From the NCBI GenBank assembly GCA_963750715.1, contig CAVVRP010000012.1:1178001-1242000 (forward strand): a DNA stretch of 64,000 nucleotides. Reading direction: 5' to 3'. Origin of the DNA: JAGVSR01 sp963750715 (GTDB lineage: Bacteria > Pseudomonadota > Alphaproteobacteria > Rhizobiales > Hyphomicrobiaceae). The notes under the pieces are model-generated. The model worked only from the letters and a program-made list of their open reading frames with translations. It was not told the DNA's origin and ran no database searches. This document shows positions 19,102 through 27,748 of the stretch, piece by piece. The position numbers and the translations under genes are program-made. Numbering within the stretch: the first letter of the stretch is position 1; each line of letters opens with the position of its first letter.

Positions 19102-19614
19102 ATGGACCTAGTTACGGCTCTTGCTATCACGATCGGGGCGTTGGGGGGGGTGGCGACGTTTGTTTTTCTTTCCCCAATTGGACTGGGCTTGAGTATTTGG
19201 GCAGCGTTTCTTGCTTGGGCCAGCTTCTATCATTGCGGCGGCCAGATTGGCGGCTTTCAGACGAGCTTGCTGGGTAATCTCTGGGGGGCACTCTGGGGCG
19301 CACTCACTCTTTTGGCCGTGACAAAGACAGGTGCTGCGGACTCGCTCGGATTGCCCGTATGGGCAGGTATCTGCGTGGCGGTGGGCGTCGCGCTCATGAT
19401 CCTCGGATCGAAACTTCCCTACCTATCGTCTATACCGGCAGCGGTTTACGGATATGCGGCAGTGATCGCATTGTCCCTTCTGACCAACACGGCCGGCTCA
19501 GTCGCAACTCCTGCATGGGAAAACCCGGCGGTCAACGTTGCTTTATCGATGGTCGTTGGCGGACTGCTGGGCCTCTTGTCCGAACGGCTCGCGGGTATGC
19601 TGGCAAAGGCCTGA
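19102..19614 (+). CDS. DUF1097-family membrane protein
   Basis: A 170-residue inner-membrane protein made of about five or six hydrophobic helices with many Gly and Ala; it resembles DUF1097 (YcdZ-like) proteins, for example LSIWAAFLAWASFYHCGG and LGNLWGALWGALTLLAV. The function of the family is not established. ATG 19102 was chosen because GGGGGA lies 8 bases upstream; a TTG at 19087 is also in frame. The gene stands alone and converges on cobT. Confidence 0.75.
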   Translation: MDLVTALAITIGALGGVATFVFLSPIGLGLSIWAAFLAWASFYHCGGQIGGFQTSLLGNLWGALWGALTLLAVTKTGAADSLGLPVWAGICVAVGVALMILGSKLPYLSSIPAAVYGYAAVIALSLLTNTAGSVATPAWENPAVNVALSMVVGGLLGLLSERLAGMLAKA

Positions 19615-19723
19615 GGTTAGGGGTTTGCTGCCAGCTTCTGGTGTCAATGGATGATCGGTTAGGCCGTCGATATAACCGGCTCGTCCCATGTCTCCATGAC
19701 GTGACGCAGAAAATCGATACGCA

Positions 19724-20830
19724 TCAGCCAGCCTGTTCCGGAACGCCAGCCTCGGCGAAGGTCGCCATCCGATTGTGAAGGGCGCACGCGAGCCGCAGGA
19801 TCGGCAGTGCTAGCGCTGCGCCTGAGCCCTCGCCGAGCCTCAGGTCGAGGTCGAGGAGAGGGCGCGCACCAAGCGCCTCCAGCACCAGCCGGTGTCCTTG
19901 CTCGGCCGACCGGTGAGAGAAAATAAGAAACGCGCTGCACGACGGATTGAGGCGCGTTGCGACGAGGGCCGCGACACCGACAATAAATCCGTCGATCAGG
20001 ACCGGAATACCACGCTGGGCGGCGGCGACAATGGCCCCGCAGAGCGCGGCGATCTCAAGTCCGCCAACAGTGCAGAGAACTTTCTGAGGCGATGCACCGG
20101 GGGTATTCAAATTGTGAAGGGCCAGGGCGTCGTCGAGTATTCGTACTTTTCGGCTACGAGACGACGCATCCAGTCCGGTGCCGTTCCCAGCGATCATATC
20201 GGCACTGTGCCCTAGAAGTGCCGCAGCGATGGCGGCCGAAGTTGTGGTGTTGCCGATGCCCATTTCGCCGAAAATAAGGATATCTGGCTTCGTTGCAGCG
20301 GCGCGTGTCACAGCGCGCTGCCCGCAGCCAAGCGCGAATGCCACCTCCGCCGGCTCGAGCGCGGCTTCGCGGCTGAAATCGCGGCTGCCACGGCGGGGCT
20401 TGTCAGAGATGACGCCGGAAATGGCGTGCTCGGAAAGCGTTCCGGCGTCGACGACCTCGAGACTTGATCCCAGTTCGCACGCCAGGACAGAGATGGCCGC
20501 ACCGCCTGCCGCGAAGTTGGCCAGCATTGCGATGGTGACCTCCTGCGGATAGGCGGAAACTCCCTGCGCCGCAATCCCGTGATCGCCCGCGAACACGATG
20601 ATGGGTACGCGCTCGGCGCGCGGGCGATAAGTCCCTTGTAACCCCGCAAGCTCAATGGCCAGGGCTTCGAGACGGCCGAGGGCTCCTACCGGTTTCGTGA
20701 GCTGGTCCTGGCGGACCCTCGCCGCATCGCGATGCGCAAGCGAGATTCCGGAACAGTCGTTGTGTATCCACGGTGGAAGCATATCGCTCACTTCATAAAT
20801 CGAAGCCCTGCCTTTTGCGTGACGCCTCAT
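19724..20830 (-). CDS. cobT: Nicotinate-nucleotide-dimethylbenzimidazole phosphoribosyltransferase
   Basis: Makes alpha-ribazole 5'-phosphate, the precursor of the lower ligand of cobalamin, from DMB and nicotinate mononucleotide. The 368 residues contain the family blocks LTKPVGALGRLE, VFAGDHGIAAQGVSAYP, FGEMGIGNTTTSAA and the C-terminal LGEGSGAALALPIL that carries the catalytic Glu. The start overlaps the stop of cobF by four bases. The older Pseudomonas denitrificans name is CobU; it must not be confused with the CobT subunit of cobaltochelatase. An internal ATG at 20782 is a weaker alternative start. Confidence 0.93.
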   Translation of the reverse strand: MRRHAKGRASIYEVSDMLPPWIHNDCSGISLAHRDAARVRQDQLTKPVGALGRLEALAIELAGLQGTYRPRAERVPIIVFAGDHGIAAQGVSAYPQEVTIAMLANFAAGGAAISVLACELGSSLEVVDAGTLSEHAISGVISDKPRRGSRDFSREAALEPAEVAFALGCGQRAVTRAAATKPDILIFGEMGIGNTTTSAAIAAALLGHSADMIAGNGTGLDASSRSRKVRILDDALALHNLNTPGASPQKVLCTVGGLEIAALCGAIVAAAQRGIPVLIDGFIVGVAALVATRLNPSCSAFLIFSHRSAEQGHRLVLEALGARPLLDLDLRLGEGSGAALALPILRLACALHNRMATFAEAGVPEQAG

Positions 20831-21579
20831 ACCGGAATTCGTCTCAGGATGTAGGTATCCATGATCCAGCTGTGCCGGGCGCGGGCGTCGCGCCGGGCGG
20901 CGACAATCTCGGGGCCGACCTCCGCTAACGTACCCGCGACAAGTATTTGCTCAGGCATACCGACGAACGCGCCCCACCAGATGCAGACGCCGTCAGGTGC
21001 AAGTGTCTCAAATGCCGTGTCGCCATCAAGCATGACGACGAGGGTGTCAGCGCCGGGCGGCCAGCCATGCTCGCGGATCTGCCGTCCCGTGGTGACGAGG
21101 AATGGCGCGCCTATCTCATTGAGCGGAACCGCATGAGCCGCACACAGGGCTTGGATTGCCGTGATGCCGGGGATGACTTCAATATCTGGTGCGGGACGAA
21201 GCCTCTGCGCAATACGCAGACTGCTATCGTAAAGAGATGGGTCGCCCCAGATCAACAGCGCCACACGACCGCTGTCGCCGGCGTGGGCTCGAATTTCTGC
21301 AGTCCATGCAGCAGCGATCGCATCATGCCAGTCATCGACGCCGGCGCGGTAGCTTTCGTTCAATGTGACCCGGCCTGGTAGATCGAACTCCACCAGCCGC
21401 GTTTTCGGATTGGTCAAAACGTCGTCGCAGATGGCCCGGCGTAACGCGGCCAGATCGGCCTTATCCGATCCCTTGCGCGGGATCAAAACAACGTCGGACG
21501 AATTCATGGCACGGATGGCACCGAGCGTCAGATGCTCGGGATTTCCGCAGCCGATGCCGATCAAGGAGAGCGTTATCAT
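20827..21579 (-). CDS. cobF: Precorrin-6A synthase (deacetylating)
   Basis: SAM-dependent C-1 methyltransferase of the aerobic cobalamin route, converting precorrin-5 to precorrin-6A with loss of acetate. The 250-residue protein has the tetrapyrrole-methylase N-terminus LIGIGCGNPEHLTLGA, the middle loop LLIWGDPSLYDSS and IEVIPGITAIQALCAAHAVP. CobF is found only in the oxygen-dependent pathway, in agreement with CobG here. It is coupled to cobT downstream. Confidence 0.93.
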   Translation of the reverse strand: MITLSLIGIGCGNPEHLTLGAIRAMNSSDVVLIPRKGSDKADLAALRRAICDDVLTNPKTRLVEFDLPGRVTLNESYRAGVDDWHDAIAAAWTAEIRAHAGDSGRVALLIWGDPSLYDSSLRIAQRLRPAPDIEVIPGITAIQALCAAHAVPLNEIGAPFLVTTGRQIREHGWPPGADTLVVMLDGDTAFETLAPDGVCIWWGAFVGMPEQILVAGTLAEVGPEIVAARRDARARHSWIMDTYILRRIPV

Positions 21580-21632
21580 TTTGCAATCAGGTCAGGGCGA
21601 TCATCAAACGGGACCGCCCGAACCTATAGACA

Positions 21633-21893
21633 TTAAGCGGCTTTGTGCAGGCGTGGCGTCACAAGCCCGCTATCGGCAAAGTTGCGCAGCGACTTGGCGA
21701 CGGCGAGAACAGCCAAATCAGCCAGGAGCTCGACGAGGACAACCAGCATGTACGCGCCGCCGAAGCTTGCGATCTCCGAAAGGTTGGCGGCTTCGAAGCC
21801 GCGGCCATAAACGGCCCAGAAAGCGACCCATGCCACAACACCGGCCTGAAACGCCGTCGACAGGGCAAAGGCTTGGTTGGGAGGCGCGCTCAC
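21633..21893 (-). CDS. Small two-helix membrane protein in the cob cluster
   Basis: An 86-residue protein starting with GTG. Two hydrophobic segments (AFQAGVVAWVAFWAVYG and AYMLVVLVELLADLAVLAVA) suggest a small inner-membrane protein; the C-terminus is basic. It follows the 5' half of a B12 riboswitch, and its GTG lies within the riboswitch-like sequence. I do not recognise the family. It may be part of a cobalt or corrinoid transporter or a fragment left by a deletion that also removed the 3' half of the riboswitch. Confidence 0.45.
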   Translation of the reverse strand: MSAPPNQAFALSTAFQAGVVAWVAFWAVYGRGFEAANLSEIASFGGAYMLVVLVELLADLAVLAVAKSLRNFADSGLVTPRLHKAA

Positions 21894-21998
21894 CGCTCAC
21901 AGTCTTGGGGGCGGCTGGGGCTTCGGGCGCCGTGATTATGGTCCGCCCTTTCCCATTCCCAATAATGCTCCGGCGCTTTGCGCGCCGCATGGAGCACC
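21885..21998 (-). promoter_or_regulatory. Truncated cobalamin riboswitch (5' half)
   Basis: The minus strand reads GGTGCTCC...GGAGCATT, then TTGGGAATGGGAAAGG, then CGAAGCCCCAGCCGCCCCC and ACTGTGAGCGG, which match the P2-P5 core of B12 riboswitches and align well with the full copy at 35 kb. The 3' half with the B12 box (usually GCCAGGAGACCTGCC) is absent: the sequence runs directly into the small membrane protein gene. It is probably no longer able to switch. Confidence 0.65.
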
Positions 21999-22060
21999 AT
22001 GCCTCTTCGTATTGCCCTTCGGCCGGGCAGGCGTCAAGCCGCTCGGGGCGAACCCTGGGA

Positions 22061-22655
22061 CTACCCCGGGTCCGCATTCGCGCTTACGATCTCGCCGGTA
22101 AGCTGATCCGCCAATCCCGCAATTGTCGTGCGCACGTGATCGGCGTGGCCCACTGATGCGGCCAGCAGGGCGGACGTCGCGGACGAGAGCCCCTTCTCCA
22201 TGAGGCGCGCCGCCAACTCGGAAAAGGTGGACTTCCCATGTAGGCGACGGTGGTCGCCAAGGAATTGGCCAGGGCGCCCCAATTCAAGTCTGCGGCAAAG
22301 GCGGACGAGACTCCCGGCACGATCTCGTAAGCAATGCCTTCGGATTTCAGAGCTTCGATCTCCTCCTCGAGACGCCCGAAGACGCCGGCATCGCCCGACT
22401 TGAGGCGGACGACGCGCGCCCCAGTGGACGCGTAGTCGACAGACGGCTGACATGTTCCTGTTTGGCCGATGGGCGGCCGGCCCGCTTGCCGACGCTGACG
22501 AGATGAGCACCCTCTCGGGCATGGCCGAGGATCGCGCCGGACGCCAGATCGTCGTACAAGACGACATCGGCGCCGCGCAGCCGGGCGGCTCCCTTGAGCG
22601 TCAGAAGCTCGGGATCACCAGGACCGGCTGAGACAAAGAAGACGAAGCCGCTCAC
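22061..22655 (-). pseudogene. cobA: Decayed uroporphyrinogen-III C-methyltransferase
   Basis: The enzyme would methylate uroporphyrinogen III to precorrin-2. Frame 1 reads FFVSAGPGDPELLTLKGA and GKRAGRPSAKQEHVSRL, then the frame breaks near 22440 by loss of one base. Frame 2 continues through the equivalent of RVVRLKSGDAGVFGRLEEE to VPGVSSAFAADLNWGALA, where about 30 residues found in homologues are missing. A second shift near 22240 leads to STFSELAARLMEKG and TTIAGLADQLTGEI. Two frameshifts plus a deletion make a sequencing error unlikely. The pathway then needs another SUMT, such as a CysG-type enzyme, elsewhere in the genome. Confidence 0.85.
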
Positions 22656-23965
22656 CTCTCCTCCGCGATGATGTGAAAGAACGAGCCGGTGGCATGTCCC
22701 CTGCGTGAACCTGTCTCTGCAACGGCGGCACCTGCTGCATCGGATACCCTCGCCAGGGGGTCGTCTGGCTGGGAGAGGATCGTCGCATAGTGGAACTCGT
22801 GGCCGCGCAACCGCGTGCCCGGCGAAAAGCCCGGCATCGCGGCTTCCAGAACGGCCGTCCGATAGCCGAGGTGCAGCCGGCGCGATGCGAAGCTCGTTTC
22901 CAATCCCAGGATACCCGTCATCTCGTGACTTGAGCCCTCAGTATCGACAAGGCCTGTACCCAGCACCATATAACCGCCGCACTCACCATGTACCGGCCGC
23001 GTCTTGGCGAAGGCCCGCAGCGAGCGGCGGAACCGGCTCGCAGCCGCGAGGGGGCCCGCGTGCAGCTCGGGATAGCCGCCGGGCAGCCAGCACACATCCG
23101 CGGTTTCATGCGGCCCCGCGTCGGCAAGAGGCGAGAAGGGCAGGATCTCGGCGCCTGCGGCGCGCCAGCCTTCCAGAAGGTGGGGGTAGATGAACGAAAA
23201 GGCCGCATCCCGTGCCAACGCAATGCGCTGCCCGGGCGGCGAAACGCGGGTCTCCGGCCCCGCCGCCTGACGGAGGCTTGCCCCTCCCGCTGTGTGTTGC
23301 AAGGCATCGAGATCTAGTCGCTCTGCGACGAGGCAGGCCGCCGCGTCCAGCATCTCGCCGAGGCGCGACGTCTCGTCCGCCTGAATGAGGCCGAGGTGGC
23401 GTTCGGGTAACGTGATCAGGGCATGACGCGGCAGCGCGGCAAGGACCTTGATTCCGGCCTCCTCCATGCCGGCCCGCAGCAGCGTCTCGTGTCGGGCACT
23501 CGCGACGCGGTTAAGCACGACACCGGCGAAACGCACACCGGGACGGAACGCGGCAAGCCCAGAGGCCACGGCGGCAGCGGTCTGCGCCTGACCCGCGGGA
23601 TCGAGCACGAGCACCACGGGCCAGCCCATCATGGACGCGATGTCGGCGGTGGCGCCCGTTCCCGAGGCTCCCGCGACCGCGACGCCGTCGTAGAGCCCCA
23701 TCGCGCCTTCCGCCAGGATCAGATCCGCATCTTTCGCGTGCCGGGCCAGTGCCTCGATCATCGCCTGCGGCATCGCCCAGGTGTCGAGATTGAAGGACTG
23801 GCGTCCGGTCGCCGCCGCGTGAAAAGCCGGATCGATATAGTCCGGACCGCACTTGAAGCACTGCACCTTGACGCCACGTGCAGAGAAGGCGCGTGCCAGT
23901 GCGAGCGTGAGTGTCGTCTTGCCGGTGCCGGACGCCGCTGCAGAGATGACGAGGCCGGGCGGCAT
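22652..23965 (-). CDS. cobB: Cobyrinate (hydrogenobyrinate) a,c-diamide synthase
   Basis: ATP- and glutamine-dependent amidation of the a and c side chains of hydrogenobyrinic acid. The 437-residue protein has an N-terminal P-loop (SAAASGTGKTTLTLALARA), KCGPDYIDPAFH, LAEGAMGLYDG, and a C-terminal glutaminase-like domain with the nucleophile Cys in VHGECGGYMVLG and GHEFHYAT. The ATG at 23965 overlaps the cobM stop; an in-frame longer start was rejected because it would run through cobM. Confidence 0.93.
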   Translation of the reverse strand: MPPGLVISAAASGTGKTTLTLALARAFSARGVKVQCFKCGPDYIDPAFHAAATGRQSFNLDTWAMPQAMIEALARHAKDADLILAEGAMGLYDGVAVAGASGTGATADIASMMGWPVVLVLDPAGQAQTAAAVASGLAAFRPGVRFAGVVLNRVASARHETLLRAGMEEAGIKVLAALPRHALITLPERHLGLIQADETSRLGEMLDAAACLVAERLDLDALQHTAGGASLRQAAGPETRVSPPGQRIALARDAAFSFIYPHLLEGWRAAGAEILPFSPLADAGPHETADVCWLPGGYPELHAGPLAAASRFRRSLRAFAKTRPVHGECGGYMVLGTGLVDTEGSSHEMTGILGLETSFASRRLHLGYRTAVLEAAMPGFSPGTRLRGHEFHYATILSQPDDPLARVSDAAGAAVAETGSRRGHATGSFFHIIAEER

Positions 23966-24747
23966 CAGGAGGTCTCCGGGAAGCGGGGCGCCGTTCCCAC
24001 GGGGCGAAAGCGGCGATCGTAGTCGGCCGCGTAAAGACGGCTCTCGGTGAAATTCTCCGCGCCGATCGTCGGACCAACGAGGATGAGCGCCGTGCGCTCC
24101 AGCTCCTCGCCGAGGGATGTCTGAAGGGTGGCAAGCGTTGCGCACACAATACGCTCGTCGGGCCAACTAGCGCGCCAGACGACCGCCACCGGACAGTTCG
24201 GACCGTAGTGCGGCAGAAGCTCGTCCACGACCTTGTCGAGTACATGCACGGAGAGATGGATCGCAAGCACGGCTCCGGTGGACGCGAAGGCGGCCAGCGT
24301 CTCGCCTTCCGGCATGGCGCTCGCGCGGCCGGACGTGCGCGTCAAGACGACCGACTGGGCAAGTCCCGGCAGCGTCAGCTCGGCCTGCAACGCGGCGGCG
24401 GCGGCGGAAAACGCCGGCACACCGGGCGTCACGGTATAGGGGATGGAAAGCTCCCGCAGCCGTCGCAACTGCTCGCCCATGGCCGACCATATCGAGAGGT
24501 CCCCCGAATGCAGCCGAGCAACATCCTTGCCCTCGGCATGCCTAACCGCCATTTCCGCAACGATCTCGTCGAGTGAAAGGGAAGCGGTGTTGACGATGCG
24601 GGACCCCAATGGGCAATGCGCGAGGATCGCGTCGTGGATGAGGGAGCCGGCATAGAGGCAAACTGGACAGGCCGCGATGAGCTCGCGACCGCGCAAGGTC
24701 AGAAGATCGGGGGCACCCGGGCCCGCCCCGATGAAATGGATGGTCAT
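23965..24747 (-). CDS. cobM: Precorrin-4 C11-methyltransferase
   Basis: SAM-dependent methylation of precorrin-4 at C-11. The 260-residue tetrapyrrole methylase has FIGAGPGAPDLLTLRG at the N-terminus, CLYAGSLI, DVARLHSGDLSIWSAMGEQ, and VTPGVPAFSAAAAALQAELT. It overlaps cobE upstream by four bases and cobB downstream by one base. Confidence 0.93.
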   Translation of the reverse strand: MTIHFIGAGPGAPDLLTLRGRELIAACPVCLYAGSLIHDAILAHCPLGSRIVNTASLSLDEIVAEMAVRHAEGKDVARLHSGDLSIWSAMGEQLRRLRELSIPYTVTPGVPAFSAAAAALQAELTLPGLAQSVVLTRTSGRASAMPEGETLAAFASTGAVLAIHLSVHVLDKVVDELLPHYGPNCPVAVVWRASWPDERIVCATLATLQTSLGEELERTALILVGPTIGAENFTESRLYAADYDRRFRPVGTAPRFPETS

Positions 24748-25112
24748 TCGCCTGGTCCTTCCGCAATTGCAGCCGTCGCCCTGCCGTCCCGCGAGACAGC
24801 GCGCCGCGCGATGAGGCGCGCACCTGGCCCAGCAGCAGCGAGCGCTGCGGCCTCCGCGACGCTGCCCGTGCCATAAAGTGCTCTGACCCGTGCCGATCCC
24901 GTTGCGGTCCTGATCCCCGCGATCGCTTCAGATCCGATGACCCGCACCGGCAGCCCCAGCTCCCGCCCCAGAGCCAGCATGGACTCCGCATCGGCTTTGC
25001 TTGTGATCGTCGCCAGCACGCAAAGACCGGCACTGCCCCCCGCCGCCGCGAGTGCCTCTCGCAACGCCGACACATCGGCCGTCGCCCTGAATCCGAAGCC
25101 CGCCGCCCTCAT
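24744..25112 (-). CDS. cobE: Cobalamin biosynthesis protein CobE
   Basis: A 122-residue CobE/GbiG-C-like protein. Typical segments are GFGFRATADVSALREAL, ATITSKADAESMLALGREL and VRALYGTGSVAEAAAL, as in the C-terminal half of CbiG. It is needed for aerobic cobalamin synthesis in Pseudomonas denitrificans, though its step is not well defined. It overlaps cobL and cobM by four bases each. Confidence 0.88.
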   Translation of the reverse strand: MRAAGFGFRATADVSALREALAAAGGSAGLCVLATITSKADAESMLALGRELGLPVRVIGSEAIAGIRTATGSARVRALYGTGSVAEAAALAAAGPGARLIARRAVSRDGRATAAIAEGPGE

Positions 25113-26290
25113 TTCACGACACTCCATTGTGTGACCGGGCGCACGGTCTCCCAGGATCGGAACCGTCCGAGCGCCGCGGAATTGGCGATTTCGACCCGCA
25201 TCAGATCCCCGCCATGCCGGCTCTGCAGCTCTGAGAGAAGCGCCTCGGTTTCCAGCGTGACGGCGTGGGCAACGACGCGGGCGCCAGCATAAAGCCTCGT
25301 CCAGACAGCCTCGAAGCTTTCCGCGTCGAGGCCGCCGCCGAAAAAGATGGCGTCGGGTGTCGCGAAACCGGCGATGAGGTCCGACGCGCGCCCTTCGACG
25401 ATCGAGATGCGGTGCTCGATCCCGAACCGAGCGGCGTTGGCGCGGATGTTGGCAGCGCGGTCGGGACGCGCCTCGAGCGCGACCGCCGTGCCGCCCGCGA
25501 GCGCCCACTCGATCGAGATCGAGCCAGATCCGGCTCCGATGTCCCACAGCCACTCGCCGGGACGAGGCGCGAGGGCAGAAAGCGCAAGCGCCCGAACGGG
25601 GCGCTTCGTGATCTGCCCGTCGTGCTGAAAGAGACCTTCGGGAAGACCTGACGCGCGCGGCAGGCTCGGGCCACCCTCGGCTGCGATGGCCACCGCCACG
25701 GGGCTCACCGGGGCGTCTCCCGATGCGTCGCAAGCGCGTCTGACGCGCACTTCCTCGCGCGGACCGCCCAGCGCGGCGAGTGTCCACAAACGGCTCGCAC
25801 CCCAGCCACGTGCCGTGAGCCAGGCGGCGAGATCGGCGGCGGCCTCGCCGTCGCGCACGAGGCAGATGATCCGTGCGCCCTTCGCCAGCACGGGGACGAG
25901 CCGCTCGAAAGGAGCAGCGTGCAGGCCGAGGCAGATCGTCTCCTCCAACCGCCAGCCCAATCGGGCTGCTGCGAGAGAGAACGTGGAAGGCGCAGGGTGG
26001 GCGATCCATTCGCCGGGGTCGAGGTGCGCAGCGAGGCTCCCGCCCGCGCCAAACCAGTAGGGATCACCGGACGCGACCACCACTACGCGCCGTCCCCTCA
26101 AGGCCAGCACCGGCGCCATGTCGAAGGGGATCGACCAGGGCCGCCCGCGTGCGCCCACATCCGCAAGCGCAAGGTGCCGCTCGCCGCCAACCACGATCTC
26201 GGCTGCCGCGAGTGCGTTGCGGCTTGCCAGAGAGAGGCCCGACACGCCATCCTCGCCGATGCCGATGATCGTAAGCCAGGGATCAGACAC
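25109..26290 (-). CDS. cobL: Precorrin-6Y C5,15-methyltransferase (decarboxylating)
   Basis: A two-domain enzyme that methylates C-5 and C-15 of precorrin-6B (6Y) and decarboxylates the C-12 acetate. The N-terminal CbiE-like tetrapyrrole methylase begins WLTIIGIGEDG and has VVVVASGDPYWFGAGG; the C-terminal CbiT-like SAM domain has LWDIGAGSGSISIEWAL and GRASDLIAGFATPDAIFFGGG. The GTG at 26290 was chosen because the family starts at this point (MSDPWLTIIGIG) and a longer start would invade cobK. Its start codon is separated by a single base from the divergent cobK ATG. Confidence 0.92.
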   Translation of the reverse strand: MSDPWLTIIGIGEDGVSGLSLASRNALAAAEIVVGGERHLALADVGARGRPWSIPFDMAPVLALRGRRVVVVASGDPYWFGAGGSLAAHLDPGEWIAHPAPSTFSLAAARLGWRLEETICLGLHAAPFERLVPVLAKGARIICLVRDGEAAADLAAWLTARGWGASRLWTLAALGGPREEVRVRRACDASGDAPVSPVAVAIAAEGGPSLPRASGLPEGLFQHDGQITKRPVRALALSALAPRPGEWLWDIGAGSGSISIEWALAGGTAVALEARPDRAANIRANAARFGIEHRISIVEGRASDLIAGFATPDAIFFGGGLDAESFEAVWTRLYAGARVVAHAVTLETEALLSELQSRHGGDLMRVEIANSAALGRFRSWETVRPVTQWSVVK

Positions 26291-26291
26291 G

Positions 26292-27038
26292 ATGCGCGTC
26301 CTCATTCTGGGTGGGACGAGCGAAGCGCACCGACTGGCGGATGCGCTCGCAACCATGGGCACGGACGCCATCTACTCCTATGCCGGGCGAACGGAAGCGC
26401 CCATCCGGCAGCCCCTGCCGACCCGCGTTGGGGGTTTCGGCGGAACGGATGGGCTCATTGGTTTCCTTCGTGCGGAGCAGATCACTCACATCATAGACGC
26501 GACCCATCCGTTCGCCGCCGAAATGAGCCGCAATGCCGCTGCCGCGTGCTGGAAGACAGGAACACCACTTCTTGCTCTCGAGCGTGTCTGCTGGACGGCG
26601 ATGGCAGGGGACCGTTGGATCGATGTTCCGGACTTCGCGGCCGCCGCGGCCGCGCTGCCAGACAGCCCGGCACACGTCTTCCTTGCCATCGGACGCCAGC
26701 ATCTGGCGCATTTCGCCGTGAAGCCGCAGCATCAGTACACGCTGCGGCTCGTCGATCCTCCAGAAGGCGCGCTGCCGCTGCCGATGGCCGAGATCGTCGT
26801 GGCGCGCGGCCCGTTCTCGTTCGACAGCGATCTCGAACTCATGCGATCGCAGGCCATCGAGTGGGTGGTATCGCGCAACTCCGGCGGGGACGGCGCCCGC
26901 GCCAAGATTGAGGCGGCGCGAGCTCTCGGGCTGCCCGTGGTAATGATCGAGCGCCCCGTCGTGCCGGAAAGACCGCATGCGGCCACTGTCGAGGAGGCAG
27001 TGGACTGGCTTCGTCATTCGACATGCCTCGGGGCATAG
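26292..27038 (+). CDS. cobK: Precorrin-6A reductase
   Basis: NADPH-dependent reduction of precorrin-6A to 6B. The 248-residue protein has MRVLILGGTSEAHRLADAL, then DATHPFAAEMSRNAAAAC, LLALERVCW, HVFLAIGRQHL, and a C-terminal VVSRNSGGDGARAKIEAAR. It is the only gene of the block on the plus strand: its start is one base from the cobL start and its last 25 bases overlap the end of cobJ. It therefore needs its own promoter, which must lie inside cobL, and its mRNA is antisense to the long operon. Confidence 0.93.
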   Translation: MRVLILGGTSEAHRLADALATMGTDAIYSYAGRTEAPIRQPLPTRVGGFGGTDGLIGFLRAEQITHIIDATHPFAAEMSRNAAAACWKTGTPLLALERVCWTAMAGDRWIDVPDFAAAAAALPDSPAHVFLAIGRQHLAHFAVKPQHQYTLRLVDPPEGALPLPMAEIVVARGPFSFDSDLELMRSQAIEWVVSRNSGGDGARAKIEAARALGLPVVMIERPVVPERPHAATVEEAVDWLRHSTCLGA

Positions 27039-27748
27039 ATCCAGCGACCAACGCGACGCGTCGTGGAGTTGCAGACGATGACGAGCGTGCGCATATCGGC
27101 CATCTCGGGCCGGGCGTCACGCAGATGAACCACCTCAAGGCGCTCGGCGGGCGTCGTGATTGCGCGCGCAAAGACCATAAGCCGATCACCGCAAACTGCC
27201 GCGTTGAGCACATCGAGCGTGCGGGCGAACCCCTCCGGCCGGCTCAGCGAACGCGGATTGTAGAGCGCCATGGCGAGATCGGCCTCGGCTGCCAATCGAA
27301 GGCGCTTCTCGATGAGCGACCAAGGCTTCAGGTTGTCCGACAGGTTGATGGCGCAGAAATCGTGCCCGAGTGGAGCCCCCGCCCGCGCAGCAGCTGCCAG
27401 CATGGCCGTGACGCCGGGAATTACGCGGATGTCGAAGCCATGCATTTCCGGCTCTGCCTCAACCACCTCAAACACCGCCGAGGCCATCGCGAACACGCCC
27501 GGATCGCCGGAGGAAACGATGACGACGCGGCGCCCCTCGGCAGCGAGTTGAAGGCCGTGTCTCGCTCTCGCAAGTTCCTCCCTGTTGTCCGAAGGATGAA
27601 GAGCGAGGCCATCGCGGGGCCTTATGCGGGCGACATAGGGCCCGTAGCCCAGCACGTCCGTTGCCTCGGAGAGCGCGGCCGTCACCTCCGGCGTTACGAG
27701 CAGTTCGTCGCCCGGCCCCAATCCCGCCACGGCAAGCCATCCTGTCAT
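27014..27748 (-). CDS. cobJ: Precorrin-3B C17-methyltransferase
   Basis: Ring-contraction enzyme: methylates C-17 of precorrin-3B to give precorrin-4. The 244 residues show VAGLGPGDELLVTPEV, GYGPYVARI, VIVSSGDPGVFAMASAVFE, VIPGVTAMLAAAARAGAPLG and ALYNPRS, all standard. ATG 27748 overlaps the cobI stop by four bases; a longer in-frame start at 27808 was rejected for that reason. Confidence 0.94.
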   Translation of the reverse strand: MTGWLAVAGLGPGDELLVTPEVTAALSEATDVLGYGPYVARIRPRDGLALHPSDNREELARARHGLQLAAEGRRVVIVSSGDPGVFAMASAVFEVVEAEPEMHGFDIRVIPGVTAMLAAAARAGAPLGHDFCAINLSDNLKPWSLIEKRLRLAAEADLAMALYNPRSLSRPEGFARTLDVLNAAVCGDRLMVFARAITTPAERLEVVHLRDARPEMADMRTLVIVCNSTTRRVGRWIYAPRHVE

